The notes beneath the pieces are model-generated. The model did not search any database, was not told the origin of the DNA, and saw only the letters and a program-made list of their open reading frames with translations. A stretch of 64,000 nucleotides of DNA from contig PTFA01000396.1 of assembly GCA_003342895.1 (NCBI GenBank), forward strand, positions 307,584 to 371,583, written 5' to 3'. Positions 11,491 to 24,016 of this stretch are shown here, one piece after another. The translations under genes and the position numbers were made by a program. Each line of letters starts with the position of its first letter. Position 1 is the stretch's first letter. The stretch comes from Casuarius casuarius (lineage: Eukaryota; Chordata; Aves; Casuariiformes; Casuariidae).

Positions 11491-14400
11491 TTTAGTGAGC
11501 AGGCAACATCTGTGTGACTGACCTGTACAAGCGGTAGAAGGCTCCAGAGCAGAGCAGCACTATGCAACTCTCCCTACATGAATGCTCACTTGTCAAACAG
11601 ACCAGAAACCTTTACTGTCATGTACCTGGCTGTCTACAGATTCAAATGTGCCATCAGTCACTTTGACTTTGCATTCAGACCCTGAAAGTCCCACTTAAAG
11701 TTCAGAGAAATTAAAAATGAATATTTAAGGCAGACTGCTTCTAAAAAACTATGGCTGGCTTTGCCCCACAAGTTCTCCCACTGGCGTCAGGAGGTCTGAT
11801 CTGTACCTCTGGTGCTGCTTTACAAAAAGGCCTGCTCACAAGTAACATATAGCCCATATTGAACGTGGTGGAATGCCACTGGCATGACCATCACGCTCTT
11901 TCCATTACCTTTAATTCCTTCGAATACGCTTCTCTTGGCTTGAATCTTTCCAGCTTTACATTTTGGCCAGAAGCAAAACTTTTTGGATAGTTTCAGGAAA
12001 GCCTGTTATTTTTTCTCTGCACTTCTGTTCAAGTTTAAATTACTTTTGAACAAAAATAATTCCAGAACCGAGCTCTGATTTTGAAATGTTTTCAACAGAA
12101 CATAGTGAGATTGTGTCGGATTTGTTAAAATGTTAGTAAAGAAAACATAAGATAAGCTAGATCTAAAGATGAAGTATATTCAGTGTAAATTACCACATGG
12201 AACACAATGCAAGAAATCAGCATCTGTAGCCATGCAGTTGTATTAGGACCTATAAAGCCATATCAGCTTTTTTTTGCATGATTTATTACACATCTCTAGA
12301 CCATATGAAACCCCTTGGACGATAAAATAAATGAGCAATCTTTTCTGATTTTCCCTTTTTTAAAATAAAAATGCAAGGAGTAGTTTAAATAGCAAGAGGA
12401 GGTATTTGTAATACCTCAGGCACCCACAAACTATGATTTTGTTTGGATACAATTATGGATAAAAGTGTTTCTTTCGGGGGTGTATAGTTAGATAAAAAAA
12501 AATCTTTACAAAAATCCTACCCCTTTTAAAAATAAAAACCACACATGGAAAAACCTGGAAAGGAACAACTCAAAGGCACACCATTTCCCCTCTTCTGACC
12601 TGGAACCCTTCAACATCCCACTACCATTATAGCACGCTCTTGTCCCACAGTTTATCAATAGTTGTAGCGTGCATTCCAGGCCAAGAAAATATTAAACAAT
12701 CACCCACTGTGTTGAACTGGATCTATTTTCTGCATTATATCCTGTGAGATTACTTATCTCATTTAGGCAATTAATATAAAACAAATAAAAAAAGAAAGCG
12801 CATGCAGACAAAGATGGTGGTAATGAGAGGCTGTGCTGTTAACAGTGGGTTTCTGCCACAGATGTATCTTTTCCACAAGCATCTTTACATATCTGTGTGT
12901 AATTCTCCAGTGCAGAAAGGGCTGGGGAGGCTGCCTTTTGTGAAAAGAGCACAGGGGAGGCTGCCTTTTGTGAAAAGAGCACAGGAGAACAGAGGCCAGA
13001 CAGGTAGCAAAGCCAGAGTCTAAGTAAAGATGGTTTCCAAGTGGAGCTAGGGAAGACAGGGAACTTGTCTGGATGCAAAGTTATGGTGCAAAAGCATGAG
13101 AAAGGCATGATCAGCAGTTGGAGAGCAAGCCATGGACACACAAGGCAGGTGTTAACAGTATTCACATGGGCCAAAGGCTCTAGGCAGCACGAGCACAGGA
13201 CAAGATGGACTCAGAGTGACCCTTGCGTCCAGATCACTCCATCTGCCACTGAACGTGGGCTGTGCGTTGCTCAGCTGTGACCAGTTACTGGAGCCTGGCC
13301 CATCTGTGACTTGCTCTCCTCACAGAGAGCTAGCGACCTGCCACTGACACATACGGCATGCAGGGCTTACATGTGCGTTGTGCTGCCAGCAGCATCAGTC
13401 CAGCAGGGACCTGTGGCAAGGACAGGTGCTCTCAGAGCAGTACCAGCAGCAGATTTGTGCCTCTGCAGTCCAGCACAGCAAAGAGATCACAGACAGCCAT
13501 GACTGGAGTCTACATAACCTGCGTCTGCTTAACCTCCCCTCATGATGGGCAGAGTACTACTGCAGGAAGATAGCACGCTACAATCTTCACGCATGCCTGA
13601 ACAGACGCTATCAGCCACCTTTCATTACCTCCCTGCCCTCACACGCAGGACCCTTGTTATGTTAAGATTACAACCACAGCTCCCTGCTGCAAGAGAGGAG
13701 ATTCTCACAGACTTCAAATACGAATGCTTTTACAGTGTTTAAGTAAATATTTTCCTTTCCTTGTCTAGATCTTCCATCCTCACTAAAGAAGTGGCCATTA
13801 GGGCAGGAAAACATCATGTGGATCCTGACACCAGTTTCAATTCTTCTCTCCCAAGACCAGTATGGTTTATGGTGAAGGGGATGGAGTACTTCTCTGCGAA
13901 TTAGCACCTGTCTTTTCAAACACTAGCCCTCACCTTTTCCATCCCCTGGAGCTAGCACAAAGGACTGCTGCACTAGAGCCATGGCAAACTAACCCTGTTT
14001 ACACCCTCACCCAGGCCTAACTTTAAGTATGGGGCTTAACAGCACTGAATTGGAGCTGGCTGGGCCTATGAATTCTTGCTGGCTGCTAAGAGGCAGAAAA
14101 TGACATATTTTTATCCATCTGGGCACAATGCTGGCTCCAAAACAGTGGCAAACAAATTTTTCCTTTAGCTTTTGAAGTCCAAACAGAGGTAAGGAGCTGC
14201 AGCAGGAAGAAAAGGGTGAAAGTGTACGTTGCCTCTCCTCTTCCATTTATTGAGTCACTTAGATTCACACAGTTTGTTACGTTATTCTTCTGATCATGTT
14301 CTTAAAAGGTTTATTGAATCATTGATGTAACCTTAGCATGTTACTTTTCCTCTCAGCTCCTGCTTCTCTCCTTCTGCTTTGGTTGGCTAGAGCATAAATG

Positions 14401-14721
14401 TGCAGGTGTAAGAACTGCTCCTGTTGTACATGCACTGCAGTTGGTTCAATATCTTTGGCTATGTATATAACAAATAAGTCTGTAACTAATAAAAATTGTA
14501 ATCAATGTATACGCTATGAGCTATTTGCACAAAGAGGAAAACCAGCTTCCTACATTGGAAAAAAATTCCCATTAGGGTACAACCATCAGAACAAAGATGT
14601 GTTCTGTATCTACCAGAGTAAAACTACTGACCCTTCTCCAAACTGAGACAAGTGTTCATGGAAAGCCTCTAAAGGATGTGGGAAGAATATGATCAGATTG
14701 AAGAGCTCCTCAATCACGTAC
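11491..14721 (-). other. Intron of TRABD2A, part 2 (no recognised gene)
   Basis: Remaining 3.2 kb of the 14.1 kb intron up to the donor at 14716-14721. Apart from the 30-bp tandem repeat at 12924 I see AT-rich sequence near 12.3-12.5 kb and short chance frames only. Confidence 0.6.
12924..12983 (+). repeat. 30-bp perfect tandem duplication, two copies
   Basis: GGGGAGGCTGCCTTTTGTGA followed by AAAGAGCACA occurs twice head-to-tail with no mismatch. Perfect identity suggests a recent duplication, possibly variable in copy number between individuals. Confidence 0.95.
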
Positions 14722-14896
14722 CAGCTCCAAATGCAAAGAAGAAGCTCTTGTCTGGGTACTCTTCCAGCAGGTCCTTCACCCTCCTGCCCATTCGCTCATT
14801 TCGCTTGTAGATGAGCTCCTGACGGAAGTAGCTGTCTATCTCTTGGGCAGTAACACGTTCATGGGGTGGAAGTGTAGCATTAATGAAATTTGGGAC
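14722..14896 (-). CDS. TRABD2A: TIKI-family Wnt metalloprotease, internal exon B (58 codons + 1 base)
   Basis: Second of three consecutive exons of the same minus-strand gene. The acceptor is TTTTTACCCTAG and the donor is GCTG|GTACGT. It is 175 bases, entering in phase 0 and leaving after one base of a Gly codon. The peptide runs [18 protein letters not shown], then [17 protein letters not shown], then [19 protein letters not shown] is a possible glycosylation site. [17 protein letters not shown] is a hallmark of the TIKI branch of the TraB superfamily. VPNFINAT and a [15 protein letters not shown] ending match TRABD2A as I remember it; TRABD2B has a different LLRENEDK-like stretch here. The exon ends in the first three residues of the C-terminal GxxH motif, one of the two conserved GxxH motifs tied to metal-dependent activity. 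No frameshift or stop is present. Confidence 0.95.
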
Positions 14897-17096
14897 CTAG
14901 GGTAAAAAGAGAAAAGTCTTCATAAAAGGGGCGTTTATTTCACAGGCAGCCATCATGCACAGGCATTTGGCTCCCTCATTGAACGTGGCAATCAGCTTTT
15001 CTCCCAACACATGTCCAGTAGGACAAAACTCAAAGAAAGCCAAAAGTGACTCAGTAAACTTTTAATAATGCATACTGCTCCATTTCTCCAAACACATCAT
15101 TTCATAAGCCAGCCAACTGAATTTGTTTTGATGCAAAGTGAACAAATACTCTCTGTTTGCCACACCACAGGTCTCAAATCCTGATTGCTTGGCTGAAGAC
15201 AGCAAATATTTGCCCTTGGCTATCTCTAGCTGCATATCTCTTCTTTAAATTACCCTAGGTATGACATAACTAAAAAGATAATTATAGTCTTCTAAGAGAG
15301 TTTGACTGGTATCAGAACCCTGGGCTACCAAAGAACAACTGCAGTTTAAACTAGTTAACAAAAACATCCCGCAAACTTTCCAAACTAGAGCCAAATTTTG
15401 TCAAGAGGAAAGTTTTGCCAGCTCCAGTTCTCATGTCTTCAAGGTATCTTTTCAAATACTGGCTCCCTCCTCTGGGGTCCCAAAACTAGCTGTGGTTGTT
15501 TACTAACCCCCAACACCCCTATGCCCTCACTATCGGGGGGAACTGTGGGACTGGAGTCGCAGCCACCCTGCCTTCTTACACAAGTAGCTTTAGGTGTCAC
15601 AGCAAAAGGGACTGCTAACGAAAGGGCCTGGCAAAAGATCTGGGGAGCAGAAGTGCAAACCCAGGTGGTTTTCCTTGCAAACAAGCAGCAGCCCAAGAGG
15701 CTCTGGAGCCACTCAGAGACTATCACCAACTGTTTCAAATGGATTTTTAGCCCACGGTATGTCATCTACTGGACAAGCACAGGGTTAAATCCAATTTACA
15801 GAGAAGTTCTGCTTAAAAACATAAGCTGTTACAGTTGCAGGTTATTACTATTCAACTCCATTGTAAGGGAGTCCATCCTATGGTGGATCCCCTGGTACAA
15901 GTGAAGGGCACTTGCTCCCTGGGAGACATGGATGTCTTGACAAGACCTGTTCCCTCTCAGGACCTAGAGGCAACATCAGCTGTCTGCAGCCTGTAACACC
16001 TCAACAGAACAGTGATGCAGGAGCTGTATGCCATTACTCACAACACTGGCCTCCTTGGAGAAGCCCTTTGAAATCTGTTCATGTTATTTGCTGTTTAAGA
16101 GCTAAACATTATTAACGATCAGGTTGCCTGAACCTGCAGGCTGAAGGGTGTACAGAACAGGGAGGTTAACAACACACGCGCAAAGCTCAGTGGCAGTGAA
16201 GCAAGGGTTAACGTGACAATATTTCCAGCTCTGCACTGCACCCTATATATCAAGAAGCCATAGGAAAAACTGTCGTTGAGCAGGAAAAGCCCAGGTACCA
16301 ACACACGCTTGCTCAGCACTGCTAGGCTAGAGACTCTGTTTTCATTCATGTACACGAATTGCCAGGCAGAACCTCACACACAACAATAAAAAGAGAGCTG
16401 ATGTCTCAGTCTGAGGTTAGCTAATCTAACAGCCCAAACAGGCCAAATTGGTCCCTGCTGGGCATTTTCTGGTAGTTTAAAGATCAGAGCATTGCATTCC
16501 ACTGTGCTGCTTGGGAAACCGTCTCCATAAATGAAGTCTGTGAGGCCTTAGAAAGTTTTCTTTTCCCTGATATTCAGGCTAAATCTGTCTCCTCTTTGTT
16601 TCACTCCAGTTCTCCTCTTTGGGTCTTGCCCACAGTACACAGCTGTACTGATGGGGGAAAATTAAAGAGCGTGCAGCTTGCCCAGCCTTACACAAGTGTC
16701 AAAGTCAGGAGTGCATCGCTCTGTCACTATTTGCAGAAAAGAGCCTGTTCCTGCTCTCTTGGCACTAAGTTCGTTCATACCTAAGCTAGCGCAATTCCAG
16801 AGGATCCTTAAGAAAATAAAGGATTAACTCATCGAGCTTTGATGCTAAAGCAAACAGAGCAATCATCCAAAAGGAAAAGCCAGGTGCACCTTCACTGTTT
16901 ACACACAGTAAGACAGTGGTGAGGTAATGCAGACTCATTGAACAGGAGGTGTAGAAAAACAGACACACTAGTTAGCCAGTTAAGTGTCTTGGGTCCACAC
17001 CTGCAAAGAGCCTATCTGAGAAAAGACAAGCGTGAGACAGGGGTTAGCGCTATGGTGATACGTGCGTAGCACAAGGGCTGCGGTGGCAAGACTCAC
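14897..17096 (-). other. 2.2 kb intron of TRABD2A between exons A and B
   Basis: Bounded by the donor at 17091-17096 (GTGAGT on the minus strand) and the CTAG acceptor at 14897-14900. No repeat family recognised. A 168-codon plus-strand frame at 15398-15904 is antisense to the gene, matches nothing I know and is about as long as chance would give. Confidence 0.75.
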
Positions 17097-17243
17097 TTGA
17101 GAAGTGTCATGGTTGAAGATGATGGAGTTGAGGTCCCCACAGTTGTAATGCTTGATAAGGTCCTCTGTCGTATAGGGGATCTGGAAACTGCCTGCTCGAA
17201 GGCTCTCCTGCTGCAAGAGAGTCTGATTCAAAGCAAAGATCAC
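17097..17243 (-). CDS. TRABD2A: TIKI-family Wnt metalloprotease, internal exon A (49 codons)
   Basis: Internal coding exon of a TraB-domain (TIKI) metalloprotease, a membrane-anchored extracellular enzyme family known to trim the N-terminus of Wnt proteins and so inactivate them. Read on the minus strand it opens after a strong polypyrimidine acceptor (CCTCCCTCAG) and closes at a consensus donor (CAA|GTGAGT). It is exactly 147 bases, phase 0 at both ends. The peptide starts [18 protein letters not shown], continues through [18 protein letters not shown] and ends FNHDTSQ. NQT is a potential N-glycosylation sequon. From family memory, the [15 protein letters not shown] block is nearly invariant in TRABD2A and TRABD2B; VIFALNQ and QIPYTT favour TRABD2A (TIKI1). 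The next exon downstream continues the frame without a gap. The upstream exon, which should end in a NFSQ-like sequence, is not in the window. Family assignment is very secure, paralogue moderately so. Confidence 0.93.
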
Positions 17244-20200
17244 CTGAGGGAGGGGGAGAGGGAGGAAAAGACAGAGTTCCTTATGAGTGCTTAACTCACT
17301 TGTTGAGAAGATTACAGATACATAGCTAGTCTCTGAAGACTTTTTGAAGCTATCCCAATCCAAGTTCACTAATCCACATTTCACCAACCCAAACCTCCTC
17401 AAGATCTGTAGCTATTTATATATCAAGCACGACAGAAGCCTGGCTGTTACTTGCTGCACGCAAGTCACTGAGGGAGTGCCAGCACACTCAGCAGCCCTCA
17501 TGGGCAGCCCGTAGTCCCTCCTCACACCACAGCTGGGGTTTAATAGCTGGAGTCATTGAGAGAGAAAGTGGGTGATCCTAACCCTACAGCACTCAGCTGA
17601 AGGCACTTTCTAGTCCCACAGACCTGCTGGTAGGAAGTGAACTTACAACCTGCAGCTTCAGGTGTTTTTGCCCACAGTGTGCTTAATACTGAAGATACAA
17701 ACGGCAGAACTAGGGTAGAGGGTGAGTTGTCTTATAACTAATCTTTGAAATAGAGGCAGTCATTCTCCTCTGGACGATAATCTACCTGACATTCTCAGAG
17801 CTCAGGGACCTAACTGGCACTCGGTCCCCACAGCTCCCCAGCCACTTACCAAACACGAGGATGGCTATCCCTTGTTTTTCCTTTCTGCCTCAACAACAGG
17901 GGACATTTAACTATTGTTTCCTCCTTCACATCCCGTCCCTCATGGTTTATTTCAAGCTTTTAAGTTATTCTCAGCCAACCAAAGTGGCAGAGACATTACC
18001 CTGTCGTTACTCAGTACTCTCCCCAAGGCTGACTTCTTGCAGGGTAACAAGGAGACTGCGCACTGCCTGGGTTAGCTTAATTCTTAGCGTTCAACTGGGA
18101 AAATAAACTCTCCCATTCCTTCACCTCAAATTAAATATATTCCAGATGAATCAGTGATGTGACCTCCACTGCCCCTTCCGCAGAGTTTTTCTTTCCTTTG
18201 ACAGGAAAGGGAGAAGATCAGGAAAGGTTTCTTCCAGGTATTGTCACTTCCTCCACCTACAGCGCAGTATCAATTTCATGTGGAGGTACTTTTGGGGTCT
18301 GACCCAAACAGAGCTGCGATTCCAGCTGCCGTCTGCCAAGGGGAGTGATTTCCAGGGAGTGACTTCTCACCCACACATGGGTGAGAAAAATTTAAAAGGC
18401 ATGGGGAGCAGTTTGGAGCAATGGCTCTTCTGCATGCTCTCTTGGTAAGAAGGGGTGGCAGCGCCCTCCCTCTTTGCTCAAACACAAGACAAGGGTCTCT
18501 GGAGTAAAAGAGGCAGATGTGTAACTCCCTCTCATCACCTCCAGCTGCCACAGCAGGTAGCCACCAAGTTCAGGTAAGGCCAGAAAAGCAGAGGAAGCAT
18601 GTGGGGCAGAAACTGCTGAGGCTAAGCATAGGATCCACATGTGCACGCTGGTGGGGAATGGAAATGGTTCCTCTTGTGCCCCCCCTCCCCAAAAAAGAAA
18701 AGCAAGCTGAGAGGTATCTGCTGAGGCCTGATGTTTCAAAGTTATTCTTGGAAGGGTTATTCTCCAAGCTTAGATGACCCTGTACAGCTTGCTGGCTCTG
18801 TGGAATTAATTCCTCTGTCATATTTGTCTCAAACACTATCAGTAGTATTCTGGAAACAGAGGTATTCATCAACAGCATGAAATGTACATTTATACTGTAC
18901 ATAATATATATAAGAAATATACCAGGTATGTAAGATCAGCAATTACTCTGGCAGTGAGAACTCTGATGATCTCATCAAATAATTAGAAACTATATAAACA
19001 AACAAGAGATTCTGCAATTTTGTGATAAAATGGACATAAGCTTTACCTCTGTAGGTACATTCATACACGATTACAGATGCAGGCTACAATGTTTTTATCC
19101 GTCTTAACTCGTTATAATAGACTGCCACTTTTCAATATTAAATCTAGCCTTGATCTAGCAGCAAGCAAATGTTAGTAATAAAAAGCTATTTGATAGCAAT
19201 GAGTCCTCTGGATGGGAATGGCTATCACTGTTGGCCTCTGCAGCACAGTTATGCCCAGTAATTTTAGTGTCCAACATGCAACAAATGAAACTGCAATTTG
19301 TTCAAACCTGGGAGTTCTTGCTGTTTCTCAGGTAATGCAAAGCTGCATCCTACTCTTGTACTTCAGGTGTTCCTACTGTACCCAGATTTCTAGGACAGGG
19401 CAGATGTGGGAGTGAACTGACATGACTTGCCCTGCCCAAGCACAATAATCCACCTCACACAGAACAGTGCAAGTCCCACAGGCCTTGAAATCATGCTCTC
19501 CCCGCTACAGCTAGACCTGCCTGCCTGGATCCAAACTACTGTGGACTTAACACAAAAGCACACACATGCTTTACTTAACATGAGTTCTGCAAGGGTGTTC
19601 ATCAATAGCAGCATTCACTCCCATCTTGGGTTTTTCACATGGGGCAAAGGTTCACTTTATTGGTACAAACTGCTCCTGATTAAAAGAGTATCTGCAGGTA
19701 GACACTTGGGAAAGTTACATCTAAGTAACCAGCGGTGATCCTTCGAAGGACATTTGTTTACTTTGAAAGTAAATTAAACAAAAGCAAACTGAAATATTTC
19801 TGAATTCACAAAAGTTTGCATGCAGTCTGGCGTTTATTGCACTCTGAAGCCATGGTTTCCATTTGCTTGGCTTCAGTTCCCCCACAGAGAGGTCCTAATG
19901 GACGTTAACAACCAGACAAGACTCACTGAGACACAAGCTAAATCTGTGCTGGAAATATGGGGTTTCTACAGCCAGGACTGCTAGGTAATGCCAGGAAAAT
20001 CTCATATGCGCAATCAGTCTAATTAAAAACACTTCCACAGGAATGGCTTCTTTTGCAAGTTATTTCAACTGCTATAAGCAGCATTTATTGGAGAATTTAC
20101 TCTTAGAGCAATAGGGCCCTGACAGGATTCTGTGGCCTCTAAAACAGTCACCATCCACTGAGCAGGAATAAGGCCTGTGACAGACCCTTGACCTTGCCAG

Positions 20201-23200
20201 GTGGTTTTGCCTCCATGTAGAGTAAGCACATCAAAACCACTGTGCAATCTCTACATTTTGATTTTTATCCAAACACAAACCAGCACAGGGCAACTGTTTT
20301 CCATGGAGAAAACACCAATCTGCTGGGGAAGACAGATTTAAGTAAAACAAATCTCCCTCTGTCCACTGTGCCCTCACAGACCACACTCCTGTTGCAGCCT
20401 TCTCCTGGATGGCTCTCCGTGTGTGCATTACCCTTTACTGCAGAGATGTCTCTTCCCTCCTGCCCTGCAGCACGCTCAGGTAAAACAGATCGAGTCTCTC
20501 CCTCAGACTCACCCACCCGGCCTGGACTGCAGCAACCAGGACAAGCCAAAGAGGCACCTTCCTTTTCAAAGCCCAGCCAGAGGCCTTAAGAAACTAGCAC
20601 ACAGTAAATTGCAAACAGCTAAATAAAGCCAGTAATATCACCTAGCTCAAGGACACAGTTTAAAACCAAAATGACTACCTGCCAGTATGAGGGATTACAG
20701 CACAGATTTACATAGGAACAGATACAACCCATTCCCATTCCCTCCATCTTTCCAATCTTACTCCTGGCATGGTGCAAAGCTGTCCCAATGAGGCAGCTTC
20801 GACAGCTCTCTAGGCTTTGCTAGGAGTACATCTTTATGGTGTGGAGATCGGTGAGTTGCTACTGGGCACATGAAGAAATGGAGGATGGCAGCGGCTAAGC
20901 GTTTGCCTGCCCAGGGAAATACAAAAGATCTTTCATAGTGAGGTGTTTCGTGCTTCACCCCCAAGAACAAAGGGAGCGTTCAAGCCTACTGCCAGAGACC
21001 TCGTCCTGATAACGATTAGATGGGACAGGGCATCCAGGATCTCCCCACATCACAGCCCGTCCCTCCTGAGCAGAGGCTGCCTGGACGCCGCAGTGCAGCC
21101 AGCACGTGCCCTTGGTGCTGCGTGTGCTGTCTGCGTTGGCACAGGGAACCGCGAAGAGCTGCTCCCTCCCAGGGCTCCCTCCTCGTAAACAACATCTGTC
21201 CCCCTTTGGCTCCAGGCCTGCAGCCTACCACTGTGCCCAAAACCTGAGGGAAGAGTCACCCAAGAACCAGCTTCGGTCCGTCCAGGGAGAGGATTTTCGA
21301 CTTCAAGTTGTGCGAAGGACAGAGGTGGTCTCAGCACCTTTTCCGATGTCAGCGGCAGCCAAAGTCCCTCACCACCATCCACAATCACACCTCAAGTGCT
21401 GGGAGCTCAAAAAGCCAAGATATGACAAACAGGCAGGAATCAGAAGAGTATCAATTTCCTAGACAACTAGCCTTCCCCTAATGAGTTACAGTAACTCATG
21501 TCATCAGGCTTTGCACAGCTGGAGGGTAGGCAATGCTATCGCTAAAAATATTCCCCACATCAGCTGGTTTGAATTGGACGATGGTATTTGCTGGAGGGGG
21601 ACCATGGCACATTTACTGAAGAACTGCACGAGATTACAACTTGACACTCGTGTGTGGAGCCTCTCTCAAAAGAACATGATGGCTTCTCTCCATTTTTGTA
21701 TCATTTCCACCGTCTTGGAGGCAGTGTAATTCCCAGGCAGGAAGAAAACGGCTGTGGGGGCTAAGAGGGAGATGTTTGCAGTACCAGGTGTTGCTTTAAG
21801 CTGTGCCCTTCTGAGAAGGTTATCTTTGGTAAACAGTAACAGATAAACAGCCTCAGGATCTCAAAAGAAGAAGGATTCTTGAGCTCACTGTTCTTAAAGG
21901 ATTTAATTTGCTGAGGTGGGTTTTGCTCAAAGGTTGATAACTCTTATCTGTCATTATTTCTAAGAGAAAACATTAGACTGGGTGAAAAGTGGTATTTAAG
22001 GAAGACCACAGTCAACAAACGTTAGGGATCAGATCCCAGTCTTGTTTGCCAGGTGTGAAAAGCTGGAAAAAAGTCCACAGAGCAGGAGAGAGAGAAGCAG
22101 AGACCTGAGTCACAGCTGAAATGCAACTTCTGGATTTGCTTGGCACAAAACCACTGCTTACCTTCCCTGCTCCAAAAACTGCCCTGCAGTGATCAGTAAA
22201 ACTTTCATTTCTAATATTGCCAAGGAGTTAAGAAGACAACAGGAAAGAAGGAAAGGTTGGAGAAAAATTTTCAAGTGTTGGCCAAAATTAAAACCAAGAA
22301 TTTGTACTGAGTTAAATTCCTCAAACTAGTGGCACAGAAGCTATATTTCCTGTCTTCCAGGTATCTCTTGCATTGCGCTGTATTTTATTAATTCCAAAAT
22401 CTTCCCTGTGTTGGAATCCATAGAAATCACTCTGCATTTGTCCTCCTTGCAAAATTACTCTTCCTCACTTTGTTCCCCCCCACCCCTCCCACAGCTACTC
22501 TACCCTACCCCGCTCCATTAAGTGTATTCACACTAGCATCAAAGCTTCTTGTGAAAAGATGTATTCGGAGAACAAAAGTAACAAGTTTATTAGAAAGGGA
22601 TTCTTTTCCTCCCACCTCCCACTTCCACTGTGATCTTTCTCTCTTCCCCCAACCCTCTCCCTTTTTGTACTGTGGAAAAAATCGATTAAGCTCTCCAGTA
22701 TACATATTGCTGCAAGCTTCATTCTCCTTCTAGAGATTTCTTCAGCTGTCAGAAGACACTTGTCCCCTTTGCTAGCATTGTTGGAGTGGCTTGCTAGGCT
22801 AAGGGGGGTGGGGAAAAGGGGGTTAGAGCCCAGCAGATGCCTTTTTTGTCAAAGACAAAAGACCCCCTGCCATCCTCTCCACTTTTCAGCACTTTCATCC
22901 AGGCTAGATCAAAGTGCTGTTCTGCATATGAAAGGAACCTGGCATTATGCGCCTCAAATTAGCCTATCGCCATCCCGCTAGCCTCCAAGTCTTTCCAACA
23001 AAAGCTCTCACATCTGTTCCATCATTTGCCTCATCTTCTCTTTTTTTTCCTCTCAGCTCTCAGTTTTTGAGGGCCATTCAGCCCCTTGAATTATAGTCTG
23101 GGGGAGCATCTTCCTTGCTCTGGGACCGCTCAGCCGGACAATTTGCTTTTAATTGTCTTAAGGAATCATGGGCTGCTTTCGTGGCCCTTCCCAGCAACAA

Positions 23201-23932
23201 ACTGCATCCATTACCACTTCCATTCAGCCTCTTTGGCCAGCTCTTTCCCTCCTCCTCCTCCTTCTCAAAAGTGTGTTTCTCTCCTTGCTCTTCACCTGGA
23301 GGAGACCATTACTTCTCAGGGCCAGCGAACACTACCACCCAAAATCAAAGCAAGCCCCAAATCAAAGGCATCATGACTATGAAAGTCAATAATCCTCCTT
23401 TGTCATGGTAATGGTCCAGACTGGGTGCTGAGAAGAAAGCAGGACTCCTCACTCCATTTCTTAGATGTCTGGTGGCCATCGCTTAGCTGCCTTCGAGGCC
23501 GAAGGTTGGGACTGGCCTTCTCAGAGCCTGTAAACACGAACTCTCCCACCCTGAGCAACCCTGAAAACACACCTAGGCAGGAAAAGTCTGAATGTGGGAG
23601 GAACAGAGAATAACAGTGGGAGATTCATCTGCAGCTTTCAGAGGCACCTAAGCCACTTTCTGGACTACTGCACCAAGTCAGGATGCTCCCAGGGTTCCTG
23701 ACTGTTCCTGGCCCCCCCTCCCCAAGTTTTTGAAGTTTTTGTGAAGAAGAACAAAAAAGAAGCATCTTTCCTTATTTGGTCTATTTTTGTGAGAAAGGTT
23801 AGATTCAGCTGCCTAGAGAAGACAGGAGACCTACAGGCTCCTCCAGAGGACAAGAGATGAGCCGTACTCCTAGTCACTCACACAAAAAGAAATGGAAACC
23901 ATTCCAGGTTACCTACAAGCTGCAAGTTTCCC
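17244..23932 (-). other. Upstream intron, segment 1
   Basis: Starts with the polypyrimidine acceptor of exon A. No further TIKI exon was found: I looked on the minus strand for the GTIHVPYTRVWDF, YFELDLTDPY, NAIAGNWERKRPVW and EEQCHPLN regions of the family. It contains a perfect 10-bp-stem hairpin at 18364-18387. Otherwise unremarkable, with pyrimidine-rich stretches around 22.45-22.65 and 23.2-23.3 kb. Confidence 0.55.
18364..18387. repeat. Perfect 10-bp stem, 4-base loop hairpin
   Basis: TTCTCACCCA, loop CACA, TGGGTGAGAA. Exact reverse complement; function unknown. Confidence 0.7.
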
Positions 23933-24016
23933 CTGAATTTGAGAATATAGGTCCTTCCTGTAAGTGAAAAAAGGTAATCCCACAGATGGTGTAACTGAGC
24001 TAAACATAATGCTTGC
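23933..24016 (+). repeat. 84-bp dispersed direct repeat, copy 1
   Basis: The 84 bases from CTGAATTTGAGAATATAGGT to CATAATGCTTGC recur at 25791-25874 with no mismatch that I can find; flanking bases differ on both sides. It matches no repeat family I know. Read on the minus strand it contains CACTTACAG after a T-run, which resembles a splice acceptor, but no coding exon follows. Confidence 0.95.

Noticed and set aside
15398..15904. 168-codon plus-strand open frame
   Set aside because: It lies inside the 2.2 kb TRABD2A intron in antisense, has no similarity to known proteins and is about as long as chance predicts.
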